A DNA stretch of 53,719 nucleotides, from assembly GCA_026390585.1 (NCBI GenBank), contig JAPLFP010000345.1, positions 1-53,719 on the forward strand, given 5' to 3'. The DNA is from Ignavibacteriales bacterium. Its GTDB lineage: Bacteria > Bacteroidota > Ignavibacteria > UBA10030. Position 1 is the first letter of the stretch; each line of letters starts with the position of its first letter. Both the position numbers and the translations under genes were made by a program. The notes under the pieces are model-generated. The model did not search any database, had not been told where the DNA came from, and saw nothing but the letters and a program-made list of their open reading frames with translations. Shown here one piece after another: positions 35,875-44,116 of the stretch.

Positions 35875-38462
35875 TGCGCGATGCTTCGATGCAGATGCTC
35901 CGTTTGAAATCCACCGTCTTCGCTCGTGTTCTGATCTCCGTTCAGATCTGCTGCGTCGCATTGCTTCTGTGGACAGGCTCAGCATTCGCGCGGCGAGGGA
36001 TCACCGGAATTCTGGAAGGAAGAGTGCGGGATAAACAAACGAAAGAATTGCTCCCGTCGGTTAATGTGATGATCGTCGGGTCGACTCTCGGGACCGCGAC
36101 GGATGAAAAAGGATATTTCCGCATCAGTAACATCCGCGCAGGCGATTACGATGTCCGCTTCAGCGTCATCGGCTACACCAGTGTCGTCATGAAAAAGGTG
36201 ACGATTCTGCCGGATCTTCGCACCCGGATCGAGGTCGATCTTGAGCCGAGCTCTGTGCAATTCCCGATCGTGGAAATTGTGGCAACGCGTCCATTGATAC
36301 AGGTTGACCAGGCGGCCACCGCCTTTCAAATTGAGCAAGGAAAACTTGATAAGCTTCCACTCACACAGTTTCAGGATATCGTAGGACTTCAACCGGGCAC
36401 GACGATGGAAGGGAACATCCGCGGTGGAAAGATCACCGACGCGCTCTATCTTGTTGACGGCCTGCCCATCCAGGATGTTATCAGAGGCGGAATCGGAACC
36501 AGCATTCCCAAGAGTTCCATCAGCAATATCACCATCACAACAGGGGGGCACGACGCAGAGTACGGAAACGCTCTGTCCGGCATCATCAATGTTGTGACGA
36601 AAAGCGGAGAGAACAAACACACTGTCATCACCAGAATTGAACGCGATGACTGGGTACCCCAATGGGCTGACAAGCAGATCGATCAGAGCCTCGAAGGCGA
36701 GGTTACAGCGAGCGGACCCGTCATTGTCAACAAATTGTATTATTTCAGCGCCAACATCGGTGCCGTCAGCGGTACACGATGGTGGCAGGATTTTCAGCAC
36801 TTTTTCACGCTTCCCATCAAAAGTGAATTCAGCGGCTTGAGCAAGCTTGAGTATCTTTTCTCCCCGACTCTCAGGCTTGGGTTACAAGGCATCTATTCCA
36901 TCCAGGACTGGCACGACTATGAGTACAGCTGGCGCTTCAATCTCAACGGGCTCCCGAAGGAAACAAAAACCTCATATCGTTTAGCGCTCACCCTGTCAAA
37001 GACCATTTCGAACAATGCGTTCTTCACGGTATCGGCGAGTACGTTCTACAACCAATCGCGTATTAACGAGGGATCAAAGGAAGAAATGACGTTGTTGCCC
37101 TACGCATACGATTTGTATCTGCGCTATGTCATCAGCGGATCGCGAAACTGGTGGGAAAACACACAACAGCACATTTATTCTCTCAAAGCAGATCTGACGT
37201 GGCAAGCCCACGGAAACCACCTGATCAAAGCCGGCTTTGTGGTCGATCAGTACGATATTGCATCCGATCTTGTCAAGTATGACCCGCAGATGACGTATTT
37301 CGGGAAGCCGATTGCCGGCGCTCCCATGCTCAACTACAGCAATTCATACAAGTATTACCCGCGGTCAGGAAGCGCCTACGTACAAGACAAAATTCAGATC
37401 ATTGAAGAAGGATCGAATATCAGCTTCGGCCTGCGATGGGATTTCTTCGACCCGACAGCCGAACGGCCGGTTGTCGAGTTTATTCCGATAAGCAAAACTG
37501 ACTATACACAGAACGTAACTGGAAAGGTCCGAGCTTCGCTGAAACAACAATTGAGCCCGAGAATTTCGTTGGCGCTTCCTGTCAATCCAACCACGTTTTT
37601 CTTTCTCAACTTCGGTCAATATTTTCAGTTCCCGATGTTTGATTATCTCTATTCAGGCTTGAATCCCGTTCAGCTGAAACTCGGCACGAAGAACGTGCAG
37701 GCAGGAAACGCCGACCTTCAGCCGGAAAGTCTTGTGATGTGGGAGATTGGATACAAGCAGACGATTCGTGAAGACCTGGTTGCCTCCCTGACGTATTTCA
37801 GGAAGGACATGAAGAACCAGGTTGACATCAAGACGCTGGTGCCGTTTGACAGCAAAGCTGCCGGAGATTATGGTTTCGCGTCGTACGTCAACAATGCAGC
37901 GGGAGATGCCCACGGTTTGGAAATCATTGTCAGCCGGGAAAGGAATGAACGGCTTTCGGGTTCGATCTCGTATACCTATATGGTGACGGAGGCCACCAGT
38001 GAATATGTCGATCAAAACCTGAACATCGCCCAGTGGGGTTTCAAGCTTGCGCCGGCGTCGTATCCGCTGAGCTGGGACCAGCGGCACACAGTCAAGGCAG
38101 ATATTGATTTCAAAATTCTTGGAGATATTCAATCGAATATTGTCATTCTCTACAACTCTCCCAGGCCGTACACATATTACCCCACGCGGGATGGATTCAC
38201 TCCGCTGGATACCAGCAAAGCTTTTGTTCCGAACAATGCGCGCATGAGTGATTTTTTGAACGTCGATTGGAAAGTCAGCAAATCTTTTCCACTCAAGGGA
38301 ATAAACGCACTCGTGACGTTGTACGCGGATGTCCGGAATCTCTTCAACCGGCAAAACGTGAAATGGATGGACTCGCAGGGAAAGATCGGGGGAGAGCTTG
38401 GCGATCCGGGAGCGTATTACAATCCCCGGAGAGCGAGGGTTGGGATTAGAGTGGATTTGTAG
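35871..38462 (+). CDS. TonB-dependent outer-membrane receptor with carboxypeptidase-like N-domain
   Basis: An 863-residue outer-membrane protein. The signal peptide is about residues 12-40. A carboxypeptidase-regulatory-like domain (about 47-120) starts GILEGRVRDKQTKELLPSVN and runs through GYFRISNIRAGDYDVRFSVIG. The plug (about 145-245) has LPLTQFQDIVGLQPGT, ALYLVDGLPIQD and GHDAEYGNALSGIINVVTKSG. A 22-strand barrel follows and ends in RRARVGIRVDL. It imports large substrates using TonB energy. No TonB, ExbB or ExbD gene is in the window. It lies in an overlapping pair with a small lipoprotein, not SusD, and ends before a strong terminator. The substrate is unknown. Confidence 0.9.
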   Translation: MMRDASMQMLRLKSTVFARVLISVQICCVALLLWTGSAFARRGITGILEGRVRDKQTKELLPSVNVMIVGSTLGTATDEKGYFRISNIRAGDYDVRFSVIGYTSVVMKKVTILPDLRTRIEVDLEPSSVQFPIVEIVATRPLIQVDQAATAFQIEQGKLDKLPLTQFQDIVGLQPGTTMEGNIRGGKITDALYLVDGLPIQDVIRGGIGTSIPKSSISNITITTGGHDAEYGNALSGIINVVTKSGENKHTVITRIERDDWVPQWADKQIDQSLEGEVTASGPVIVNKLYYFSANIGAVSGTRWWQDFQHFFTLPIKSEFSGLSKLEYLFSPTLRLGLQGIYSIQDWHDYEYSWRFNLNGLPKETKTSYRLALTLSKTISNNAFFTVSASTFYNQSRINEGSKEEMTLLPYAYDLYLRYVISGSRNWWENTQQHIYSLKADLTWQAHGNHLIKAGFVVDQYDIASDLVKYDPQMTYFGKPIAGAPMLNYSNSYKYYPRSGSAYVQDKIQIIEEGSNISFGLRWDFFDPTAERPVVEFIPISKTDYTQNVTGKVRASLKQQLSPRISLALPVNPTTFFFLNFGQYFQFPMFDYLYSGLNPVQLKLGTKNVQAGNADLQPESLVMWEIGYKQTIREDLVASLTYFRKDMKNQVDIKTLVPFDSKAAGDYGFASYVNNAAGDAHGLEIIVSRERNERLSGSISYTYMVTEATSEYVDQNLNIAQWGFKLAPASYPLSWDQRHTVKADIDFKILGDIQSNIVILYNSPRPYTYYPTRDGFTPLDTSKAFVPNNARMSDFLNVDWKVSKSFPLKGINALVTLYADVRNLFNRQNVKWMDSQGKIGGELGDPGAYYNPRRARVGIRVDL

Positions 38463-38496
38463 GTGTGACCGATGAAGACGCCGGTCTCAAACACAC

Positions 38497-38530
38497 AAGG
38501 GCAGCCGATGTTGCGGGCTGCTCTTTTTTT
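38497..38530 (+). terminator. Rho-independent terminator after the TonB receptor
   Basis: Stem AAGGGCAGCC-type (38497-38506) pairs with GGCTGCTCTT (38516-38525; core GCAGCC/GGCTGC), with a nine-base loop and a run of seven T (38524-38530). It lies 35 bases after the stop. Confidence 0.85.
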
Positions 38531-38601
38531 GTTTAGTCAACGACTAATTGGAGAATGCGGGCGCGTGTGGCCGCTTTCCTTTAGGGTTGGGGTGCGTCGT
38601 G

Positions 38602-39540
38602 TTATCTGCGGTCTGTTCTTCGGGATGGTGGGAGATCTGACAGTTGTGCCAGTAGATATTCTGTATTGTAGCGGATAAGGGCATAGGCTTCGCTCGTGAG
38701 CGTCGATAAGTTGTCCACATCAACATCTGTGAGGACTGAGCGCAATGTCGTGCACGCTTGAGTGGTGTTGTTAGCCTGCAGTTGTGAATTGGCCGAGGCA
38801 AAGTAGTTGATGTATTTGGCTGCTGTTGGCTGAGTTGTTATCCATCCTAGCGAGCGTGACTGATTTGCATAGGACGTGAGCGTGTCAAGCCAATCAGAAC
38901 CGATGAAGTTTAAGGGCGGCGCTGTTGGGCCAACAGTCCACCCGTAGAATTTGACTGCATTTTGGATTGAATCCGTATTCGGCATATCTTCATCGGTCGG
39001 AAACCGCTCTCGCGAGAAAAGACGGTCAAAATTGAAGAATGGCGAAACGACACACCTGCGAATTCTTGGTAATCCCTTGCTCACCATTATGAAGCCACCA
39101 AGGCTATGCCCAGGATCGATGCACGCTGAGTCCGCCGTCCATCCGGATGTTAGGTCGTTTGAGAAATGTCCTGTCCATGTAAATCCATGTGAGTTACCCG
39201 GGGTTGCAAGGAGTCCAGCTGGAATGATCTTCCCCTTCAAGAACGGAAAATGGCGTCGGAAGCTTGCTTCTATGAATCCATCGTTTTCAAATCGTAGCCC
39301 GCTCGTGTCAGAATCGTAACTCCTTGGGTCCCTCGAAATGTCAATTTCAAACCCGCAAATATTCCCTTTACTTGTTATACCATTTGTAAGCCCGAAGGTG
39401 TAGTAATAGAGACTGTCGTTCTGATGATGGTCAACCGCGGCATGAATTCGGACATCCTTTAACGTGGGATATTCCTGAGCAAAAGAGAAAATTGGCAACA
39501 AGATACTCAGCGCGATCGACAGAACAAGTTTCAGTGTCAT
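38602..39540 (-). CDS. Exported protein of unknown function
   Basis: A 312-residue exported protein. The signal peptide is residues 1-22 (MTLKLVLSIALSILLPIFSFA, then Q). The N-terminal half is strand-rich (YYYTFGLTNGITSKGNICGFEIDIS). The C-terminal 90 residues are helical with a repeat-like pattern (LGWITTQPTAAKYINYFASA, TTQACTTLRSVLTDVDV, SEAYALIRYNTEYLLAQL). I recall similar C-terminal helical domains in Ignavibacteria secreted proteins but cannot name the family. No catalytic or binding motif is seen. It is convergent with the TonB receptor. Confidence 0.7.
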   Translation of the reverse strand: MTLKLVLSIALSILLPIFSFAQEYPTLKDVRIHAAVDHHQNDSLYYYTFGLTNGITSKGNICGFEIDISRDPRSYDSDTSGLRFENDGFIEASFRRHFPFLKGKIIPAGLLATPGNSHGFTWTGHFSNDLTSGWTADSACIDPGHSLGGFIMVSKGLPRIRRCVVSPFFNFDRLFSRERFPTDEDMPNTDSIQNAVKFYGWTVGPTAPPLNFIGSDWLDTLTSYANQSRSLGWITTQPTAAKYINYFASANSQLQANNTTQACTTLRSVLTDVDVDNLSTLTSEAYALIRYNTEYLLAQLSDLPPSRRTDRR

Positions 39541-39641
39541 ATCACTTACCGTTTTAGCAAACCGTTTACCCGCCGTAGCGAAAGCGAAGGCGGGCTGTGC
39601 CGTTGCGAACGCACTTGTTTATTCAAGTTGACCGCTTTTCG

Positions 39642-39757
39642 AAGGGGTTGAAACCCTTGGAGGTATTGGATGAGATTTAAGGCCACGCCCTAAAGGGCGC
39701 GGCTCTACCCCGACCTAGAGAGTGTGGGTGTGGCCCTGACCTTTAGGTCGGGGAATG
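39642..39757. repeat. REP-like palindromic block
   Basis: Hairpins AAGGGGTTGAAACCCTT, CGCCCTAAAGGGCG and GACCTTTAGGTC. A longer-range pair CCCCGACC (about 39710) with GGTCGGGG (about 39748) encloses the last. Non-coding. Confidence 0.55.
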
Positions 39758-39813
39758 GAAAAAACACCAACCCAAACAGCTTTAGCCGTTTTCCAACAAC
39801 TGGTCAACATCAG

Positions 39814-39888
39814 CTATCTCAGTAAAATCATCTTCTTCGTTTCCACGAAACCGCTCGCTGAGCTTGTCTTTTTTGAGATCGGTTCTAT
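39814..39888 (-). pseudogene. Orphan T9SS sorting-tail remnant
   Basis: The minus-strand frame ends ASGFVETKKMILLR and a TAG stop, the exact style of T9SS C-termini in this window (SGGIVETRKLVLAK; DVIQTKKMILMK). The frame is closed by a stop about 25 codons upstream, and the NYPNPFNP and SGVYFYRL parts are absent. Read as the 3' end of a lost cargo gene. Confidence 0.5.
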
Positions 39889-39893
39889 CTACA

Positions 39894-40763
39894 TCATGAG
39901 AAATAGAAACACGTGACAAACAAAACGAACCGATAAATCCAGAGCACGTAGAATAATGCAAAGGTGATGAGCGTAGCCTTGGCCAACGTGAGAATTGCCG
40001 ACTGAGCCCGCACGCGCCTTAAGGCAAGAAATAGATATGACAACGTCGCCGCCGCAACGATGATCGTCGCGAAGTAATCTGCGTAGCCAGTCAAATCCCA
40101 ATGAGACAGTCCCCGGAGTGCAAGCAAGGCGAGTCTCAGAGAAACGAGAGCCGGAACAAGAAACACCAGCAAATAGGAGAAGAAGTGAATTGAGAAGACA
40201 AGGTTCTCGACATAGTAATGCCGTGGCCGCCAGTAGAGTGCCTGCAGAATCAAAGCAAGAAAAGGAATCATGGTGAAGATGAGAGATTTGGATAACGTAG
40301 CGCTGGCATAGTCAAAGATCACCTGGTATTGCTCAATGGACATGTTGCGCTCGGCGACTCGCGTTTCCACCATTGCTCTTGCCAAAGAGCCATAATAACT
40401 GTGGTTGAGATAGACTTCGAGGGGCGTTGCAAAAGTCTCCGAGCCAAAGAGTGAGACGGCCAGGAAATACGCCATGTTAATGAGGAGGAACAGCTGAACA
40501 GGCTTGACGTGCGAAATTCGTCTGCCTTCAAAATATTCATGAGTGAGGAATCCGGGTCTCGACATCAGGAGCCGGATAGATCGATACAATTTGGAATCGT
40601 AGTGGGTGAGGACGTCGACAGATTCTTCGATGAACTTGCGAAGAGAATAATCGCTCGACGAGAGTATTCTTTCGCCGCAATTGTGGCAGTACTTGCCGAC
40701 CAGCACTGACTTACACGAGGGGCAAGTGTTCGAGCTTTTTAGTTTGGATTGATGTGGACGCAT
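39894..40763 (-). CDS. DUF3667 membrane protein with zinc-ribbon N-terminus
   Basis: A 289-residue protein of the DUF3667 family. A zinc ribbon CPSC...CHNC uses Cys14, Cys17, Cys26 and Cys29. The family motif follows: TLLSLRKFIEES-like YSLRKFIEESVDVLTHYDS, MSRPGFLTHEYFEGRR (about 68-83) and KPVQLFLLINMAYFL. The rest is four or five membrane helices. Family members are common in Bacteroidota and have no known function. No Shine-Dalgarno is obvious before the ATG. The next gene downstream is lost except for the T9SS remnant. Confidence 0.85.
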   Translation of the reverse strand: MRPHQSKLKSSNTCPSCKSVLVGKYCHNCGERILSSSDYSLRKFIEESVDVLTHYDSKLYRSIRLLMSRPGFLTHEYFEGRRISHVKPVQLFLLINMAYFLAVSLFGSETFATPLEVYLNHSYYGSLARAMVETRVAERNMSIEQYQVIFDYASATLSKSLIFTMIPFLALILQALYWRPRHYYVENLVFSIHFFSYLLVFLVPALVSLRLALLALRGLSHWDLTGYADYFATIIVAAATLSYLFLALRRVRAQSAILTLAKATLITFALFYVLWIYRFVLFVTCFYFS

Positions 40764-40825
40764 CGAGTGTCAATGATTGATGTTTTATCACAAGTGGATT
40801 CACCGCCCAAGTCATGAGCCTGACG

Positions 40826-41284
40826 CTATCCACCAAGCCTACCAGTCTGCCAGCTCGAGTTGGGAATCGACAACTTGATATACGAACCGATTTCATGCTC
40901 ACCCCCTGACTGAAAAAGGAACTGATAATTGTAGTATGGCACCAGAAAGATTCCTGCATATGGTGTTACCCTGAATCCGTACGCGGTCGTATCGGATCGA
41001 TGGGCGACAACAGGTCCGGCGCAGATGCCAACATAGCCTACACCGTATTCAACCCCGAAATGGCAGTCCCAGATTTTTGGGGTTCCGTCAGCGGCTACGA
41101 CGAAGCCAACGTATCTATTTTCGTGCGCAACCATGATGCTCACCTCAAACCCGGCAACAAAGCCGCCCGCGTCTCCGAAACGGTAGCCGAGTTTCAATCC
41201 GGGATTGATACATGTTTGGGCGGCGGCTGGTAATAAGGCCGCGAGCAGAAGGATCACTGTGAGCAAACGACGAGACTTCTTCAT
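40826..41284 (-). CDS. Small exported protein, probably outer-membrane barrel-like
   Basis: A 152-residue protein with a signal peptide at 1-22 (KKSRRLLTVILLLAALLPAAA). The mature part is Gly- and Tyr-rich with alternating strands (GLKLGYRFGDAGGFVAGFEVS, FGVEYGVGYVGICAGPVVAH, GFRVTPYAGIFLVPYYNYQF), suggesting a small barrel or beta-sandwich. Family not recognised. It starts 38 bases after the DUF3788 gene, so the two may be co-transcribed. Confidence 0.65.
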   Translation of the reverse strand: MKKSRRLLTVILLLAALLPAAAQTCINPGLKLGYRFGDAGGFVAGFEVSIMVAHENRYVGFVVAADGTPKIWDCHFGVEYGVGYVGICAGPVVAHRSDTTAYGFRVTPYAGIFLVPYYNYQFLFQSGGEHEIGSYIKLSIPNSSWQTGRLGG

Positions 41285-41322
41285 AATGGCTTGGTCTATA
41301 TTCTATGGTCGAAGGCCATTAC

Positions 41323-41742
41323 TCAGGGTCGCAATGCTTTCAATGTGTCTACGACCAGGCGCACGGCCTTCATGTCACTCTGTTTGTTGACGTGCAAATG
41401 CAAAGGCCAGCCTTCAGGATACCTTTTTGCTGCCACCAACTCCTCTTTTGCCTTTGCCGGCAATTTTGACTTCAGCAAAACTTCCTTCTCCTTATCTCGC
41501 ACTGCAAGCCCCAGCCTGAATGACCCATCCTGCGGAGTCAGATAAAACAGCGCCTTCCCCTTATGTGTGACTTTGAATTGCCAGCCTATCTTGGGCCCAT
41601 AGAACTTCCACTCCCGCTGATAGGTCTCGGTCAACGCGAGGAGCTCTTTGTAAACAGGGTAGACGTCGCCCAGGGCTTTCTTCAGTTTCGGCTCATCGGG
41701 AACATCCTCTTTGCGGTCGAAAAGCACTTCGGTCGTCGTCAT
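41323..41742 (-). CDS. DUF3788 family protein
   Basis: A 139-residue cytosolic protein that matches DUF3788: LALTETYQREWKFYGPKIGWQFKVTHKGKAL near the N-terminal half, then YLTPQDGSFRLGLAVRDKEKE and a C-terminal KPYPEGWPLHL-like RYPEGWPLHLHVNK. The family is short, widespread and of unknown function, often on mobile or accessory DNA. No signal peptide. On its upstream side (41789-41947) lies an attC-like palindrome. Confidence 0.75.
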   Translation of the reverse strand: MTTTEVLFDRKEDVPDEPKLKKALGDVYPVYKELLALTETYQREWKFYGPKIGWQFKVTHKGKALFYLTPQDGSFRLGLAVRDKEKEVLLKSKLPAKAKEELVAAKRYPEGWPLHLHVNKQSDMKAVRLVVDTLKALRP

Positions 41743-41788
41743 TGTCGTCAGAACCTTCAGTTGTCAATGTTGCAGAGAAGTGGCTTGC

Positions 41789-41947
41789 GCATAACGTCTA
41801 GGTAAACCGCCGTTGCGAGGCGCCAGTAACGAACTGATCGTCGATTGCTCTGGCGCCGAGCAATGGAGCGAGCACTACCAATTTAGCCAATCTCTGAACT
41901 TCCTGCGCCTATCCAGCGTGCGAGCGCCGGTTTGCCGTTTGTTAGGC
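41789..41947 (-). other. Candidate integron attC-like recombination site
   Basis: An imperfect palindrome of 159 bases. On the minus strand it opens with GCCTAAC (41941-41947, matching RYYYAAC) and closes with GTTATGC (41789-41795, one mismatch to GTTRRRY). The arms pair through GGTAAACCG (41801-41809) and CGGTTTGCC with one G-T wobble. An inner stem GGCGCCAG (41819-41826) with CTGGCGCC (41850-41857) supports folding. It is slightly longer than most attC sites. It lies 57 bases after the DUF6933 stop. Confidence 0.35.
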
Positions 41948-42003
41948 GGCCGTTGCCGGCGCCGTCGTACCTTGACTTAACTTTCTGATTGCACAATCAA
42001 ACA

Positions 42004-42504
42004 TTATTTCTTCGGGGCGGCGGCCAAGAGGAAGTCTCGAACCGCTTCCCTTGGGTTTCCGTAGTTCAATGCCCCAGACGGCATCTCGCTGAGTTCATAA
42101 ATGATGTTCTGAAGAGACGGAGCCACGTCGATCTCAAAACGAGCCCGAACTTGATAAACAAAATCATTCATGGAGCCAAGGGTGTGACGATTTGTCTGCC
42201 GTGTCAGTTGGACTTGCCTGTATTCTTGGAGCTCCCGTTGGATGACTGTCTGTGATAAACCAATAGTGTGAAGCAGCAATTCAAGTGAGACAATAAACCT
42301 TGGCCAAAAAGTTACCGAGTCCTTTAATGGAACGACGACCGAAAGGAGCGTTCTTTCGTTTGTGATTAGGACGAACGGATATCGACCCAAGTTGAATGAG
42401 TTCGCACACCAATCGCCAAGTGTATTTGTCGTTGGCAGAGTGAGGTCAACCATGGAATACGGAAGTCGTTTTGCCAGCTTCAATGTGCAGTTGAGTGTGA
42501 CCAT
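42004..42504 (-). CDS. DUF6933-like protein, possible integron gene cassette
   Basis: A 166-residue cytosolic protein. The N-terminus (VTLNCTLKLAKRLPYS, then TTNTLGDWCANSFNLGRYPFVLITNERTLLSVVVPL) fits the DUF6933 family, whose function is unknown. The gene nearly fills the interval between a GCCTAAC/GTTAGGC core at 42560-42566 and the attC-like site at 41789-41947, with 56-57 bases on each side; that spacing is typical of a gene cassette. No integrase gene is in the window. Confidence 0.7.
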   Translation of the reverse strand: MVTLNCTLKLAKRLPYSMVDLTLPTTNTLGDWCANSFNLGRYPFVLITNERTLLSVVVPLKDSVTFWPRFIVSLELLLHTIGLSQTVIQRELQEYRQVQLTRQTNRHTLGSMNDFVYQVRARFEIDVAPSLQNIIYELSEMPSGALNYGNPREAVRDFLLAAAPKK

Positions 42505-43099
42505 AAACTCCCACTTGAGAGGCCGCCGCCCCCTTCAATTTTAGTGCGCTGGCAATGCCGCCTAACTAGTGCGATAACGAACTTCGTTTGTCCCGCCCAT
42601 ACAAAAACATGGACGCAGCAACGCATCCGCTGTGTTTCAACAGAGCGTCCGCACATAAAAAGGTATTCCGATGCCAGGTGAAGCGCAATACCATAAACTC
42701 GGTATTTTCAGAATTGCCGGGAGTGAGAAAAACTCTTCAAAAGGAAATTTGGTCGATAGACAGTTGGATCTATTTCAGAACCCGTCGTCCCGAAACACTT
42801 CTATTCGGGACCTCGGTTTTAGATCCCGACCAAAAGATTGTCGGGGTGACATAATTGCTTTGGCGCCTTTGTGGCTGGTAATGGTTTCTCGCCGGCATCG
42901 CCAAAATCACTCCAAAATCCTGCTGAAAACATAGCCCTTCGACCACAATTCTGATTTGGGAACGCCTCAATCCGCGCAGGCGTTATCATACTGTGCGATG
43001 GGATGCGGGCTGCCATAGAATCCCCTTCGATTTTCGTTGATCTCATCATCGAGATTTATCCCATTTCAAATTTCCACACCATTCAAAAAGGAGTTCACT
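42505..43099. other. Intergenic region, no convincing gene
   Basis: About 600 bases between divergent small genes. It contains a GCCTAAC core (42560-42566), an imperfect hairpin near 42612-42650 (GACGC with GCGTC), and a repeat-like GGGACCTCGG/GATCCCGACC/TGTCGGGGTGAC block near 42810-42850. A small plus-strand open frame (42588-42854) lacks a ribosome-binding site and runs into the repeat. Confidence 0.5.
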
Positions 43100-43399
43100 A
43101 TGATCCTCGTTCGCAATGTCTTTCAGCTCAAGTTTGGAAAAGCCAGAGAAGCCAAAGCTCTGGTGAAGGAAAATGAAGCCCTTCATAAGAAAATGGGCGG
43201 CGGAAGTTCGATTCGTTTCCTGACCGACGTCACGGGTCAGTACTATACGTTCGTCATGGAGATAACGTACGACAGTCTCTCTGCCTTCGAGAAATCATTT
43301 ACAGGTGTGACGGGCGCGAAGGAGTTTGCCGAGTGGGCTCAAAAATTCAATCCACTTGTCGAGTCCGGCCATCGGGAAATCTTTTCGATTGTCAGTTAA
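43100..43399 (+). CDS. Small protein, NIPSNAP-like/dimeric alpha-beta barrel fold
   Basis: A 99-residue cytosolic protein: MILVRNVFQLKFGKAREAKAL, a helix, then GQYYTFVMEITYDSLSAFEK and WAQKFNPLVESGHREIFSIV. This strand-helix-strand pattern, ending in a strand, fits the dimeric alpha/beta barrel (NIPSNAP/antibiotic-monooxygenase-like) superfamily. AAGGAG precedes the ATG at 43100. The next small gene starts 51 bases later on the same strand. Function unknown. Confidence 0.7.
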   Translation: MILVRNVFQLKFGKAREAKALVKENEALHKKMGGGSSIRFLTDVTGQYYTFVMEITYDSLSAFEKSFTGVTGAKEFAEWAQKFNPLVESGHREIFSIVS

Positions 43400-43450
43400 C
43401 GCGCGTCTGGCAAATCATTAACTGAGCCCACACAACAGAAAGAGAAAACA

Positions 43451-43708
43451 ATGGATCGATTCCTCGCAGTCTCTCCACACACGGCAGGTGATTGCGCCAA
43501 AGCGCTTAAGGAAATCCACACCGTCGGCTACATCACGCGCTTTGATTGGGGTTGCATGGATGGCGACCACACAGGGTGGCTCGTTCTCGAAGCGGAGAAT
43601 GCAAACCAGGCGTTGATGGTCGTGCCAGCCATGCAGCGCCATAAGGCAAAAGCCATAAAGCTCGTGAAGTTCTCTCCACAGGACATTGAAGGAATGCACC
43701 TCAAGTAG
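43451..43708 (+). CDS. Small protein, possible ferredoxin-like fold
   Basis: An 85-residue protein: MDRFLAVSPHTAGDCAKAL, GYITRFDWGCMDGDHTGWLVLEAE, then QALMVVPAMQRHKAKAIKLVKF. The strand-helix-strand order and the FDWGCMDGDHTG loop suggest a small alpha/beta ferredoxin-like protein; homologues I recall are annotated only as hypothetical. It probably shares a transcript with the preceding gene. Confidence 0.65.
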   Translation: MDRFLAVSPHTAGDCAKALKEIHTVGYITRFDWGCMDGDHTGWLVLEAENANQALMVVPAMQRHKAKAIKLVKFSPQDIEGMHLK

Positions 43709-44116
43709 GTGAGGTTTTTCTTACGGTGAGAGTAACCAGAGCTCATATCAATAAGCCCACCGAACAATGAACTCAGGCAAGCGCGTTAGATAAGAAGCGT
43801 TTCACAGAGAGACACAGAGTGAGCACAGAGTTACACAAAGAGATTTTCTCTGTGGCGCTCTGTGATTCTCCGTGGAACTCTGTGTCATTGTAGAAGCATC
43901 ATCAGATGAAAACCGTTTCACAGAGAGACACGGAGTGAGCGCGGAGTTACACAGAGAAATCATCTCTGTGGCGCTCTGTGATTCTCCGTGGAACTCTGTG
44001 TAATTGCAGAAGCATCACACAGGGGAAGCCTTCTCCTCTATCTTTGAAATGGCCTCCAGGAGCTTTGTATCGAACCGAAAAATTGCCTAGTTTTCTGAAA
44101 AGGAGGGACTGCGCCG
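43709..44116. other. Intergenic region filled by tandem repeat
   Basis: About 400 bases between the small genes and the racemase. Two tandem units of the CACAGAGA element fill 43799-44010. A GCGTTAGAT word at about 43785 resembles an attC end but has no partner. No gene seen. Confidence 0.55.
43799..44010 (+). repeat. Two tandem CACAGAGA palindromic units (family R2), period 116
   Basis: TTTCACAGAGAGACAC occurs at 43800 and again at 43916, so the period is 116 bases. Each unit is an imperfect palindrome ending CTCTGTGATTCTCCGTGGA and ACTCTGTGT. A reversed copy lies at 24359-24460. Confidence 0.8.

Larger units (their letters stand above)
39541..39893. other. Intergenic region with REP-like hairpins and a T9SS tail remnant
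   Basis: No intact gene. It holds a block of palindromes (39642-39757) and a short minus-strand T9SS tail remnant (39814-39888), both listed separately. A CCGCCGTAGCGAAAGCGAAGG word, common in such repeats, lies near 39572. Confidence 0.55.

Noticed and set aside
42588-42854. Small open frame upstream of the NIPSNAP-like gene
   Set aside because: No Shine-Dalgarno, no recognisable protein, and the 3' part runs through repeat-like DNA.
43780-43795. GCGTTAGAT word resembling an attC end
   Set aside because: No paired RYYYAAC arm or palindrome within 150 bases, so a chance match is likely.
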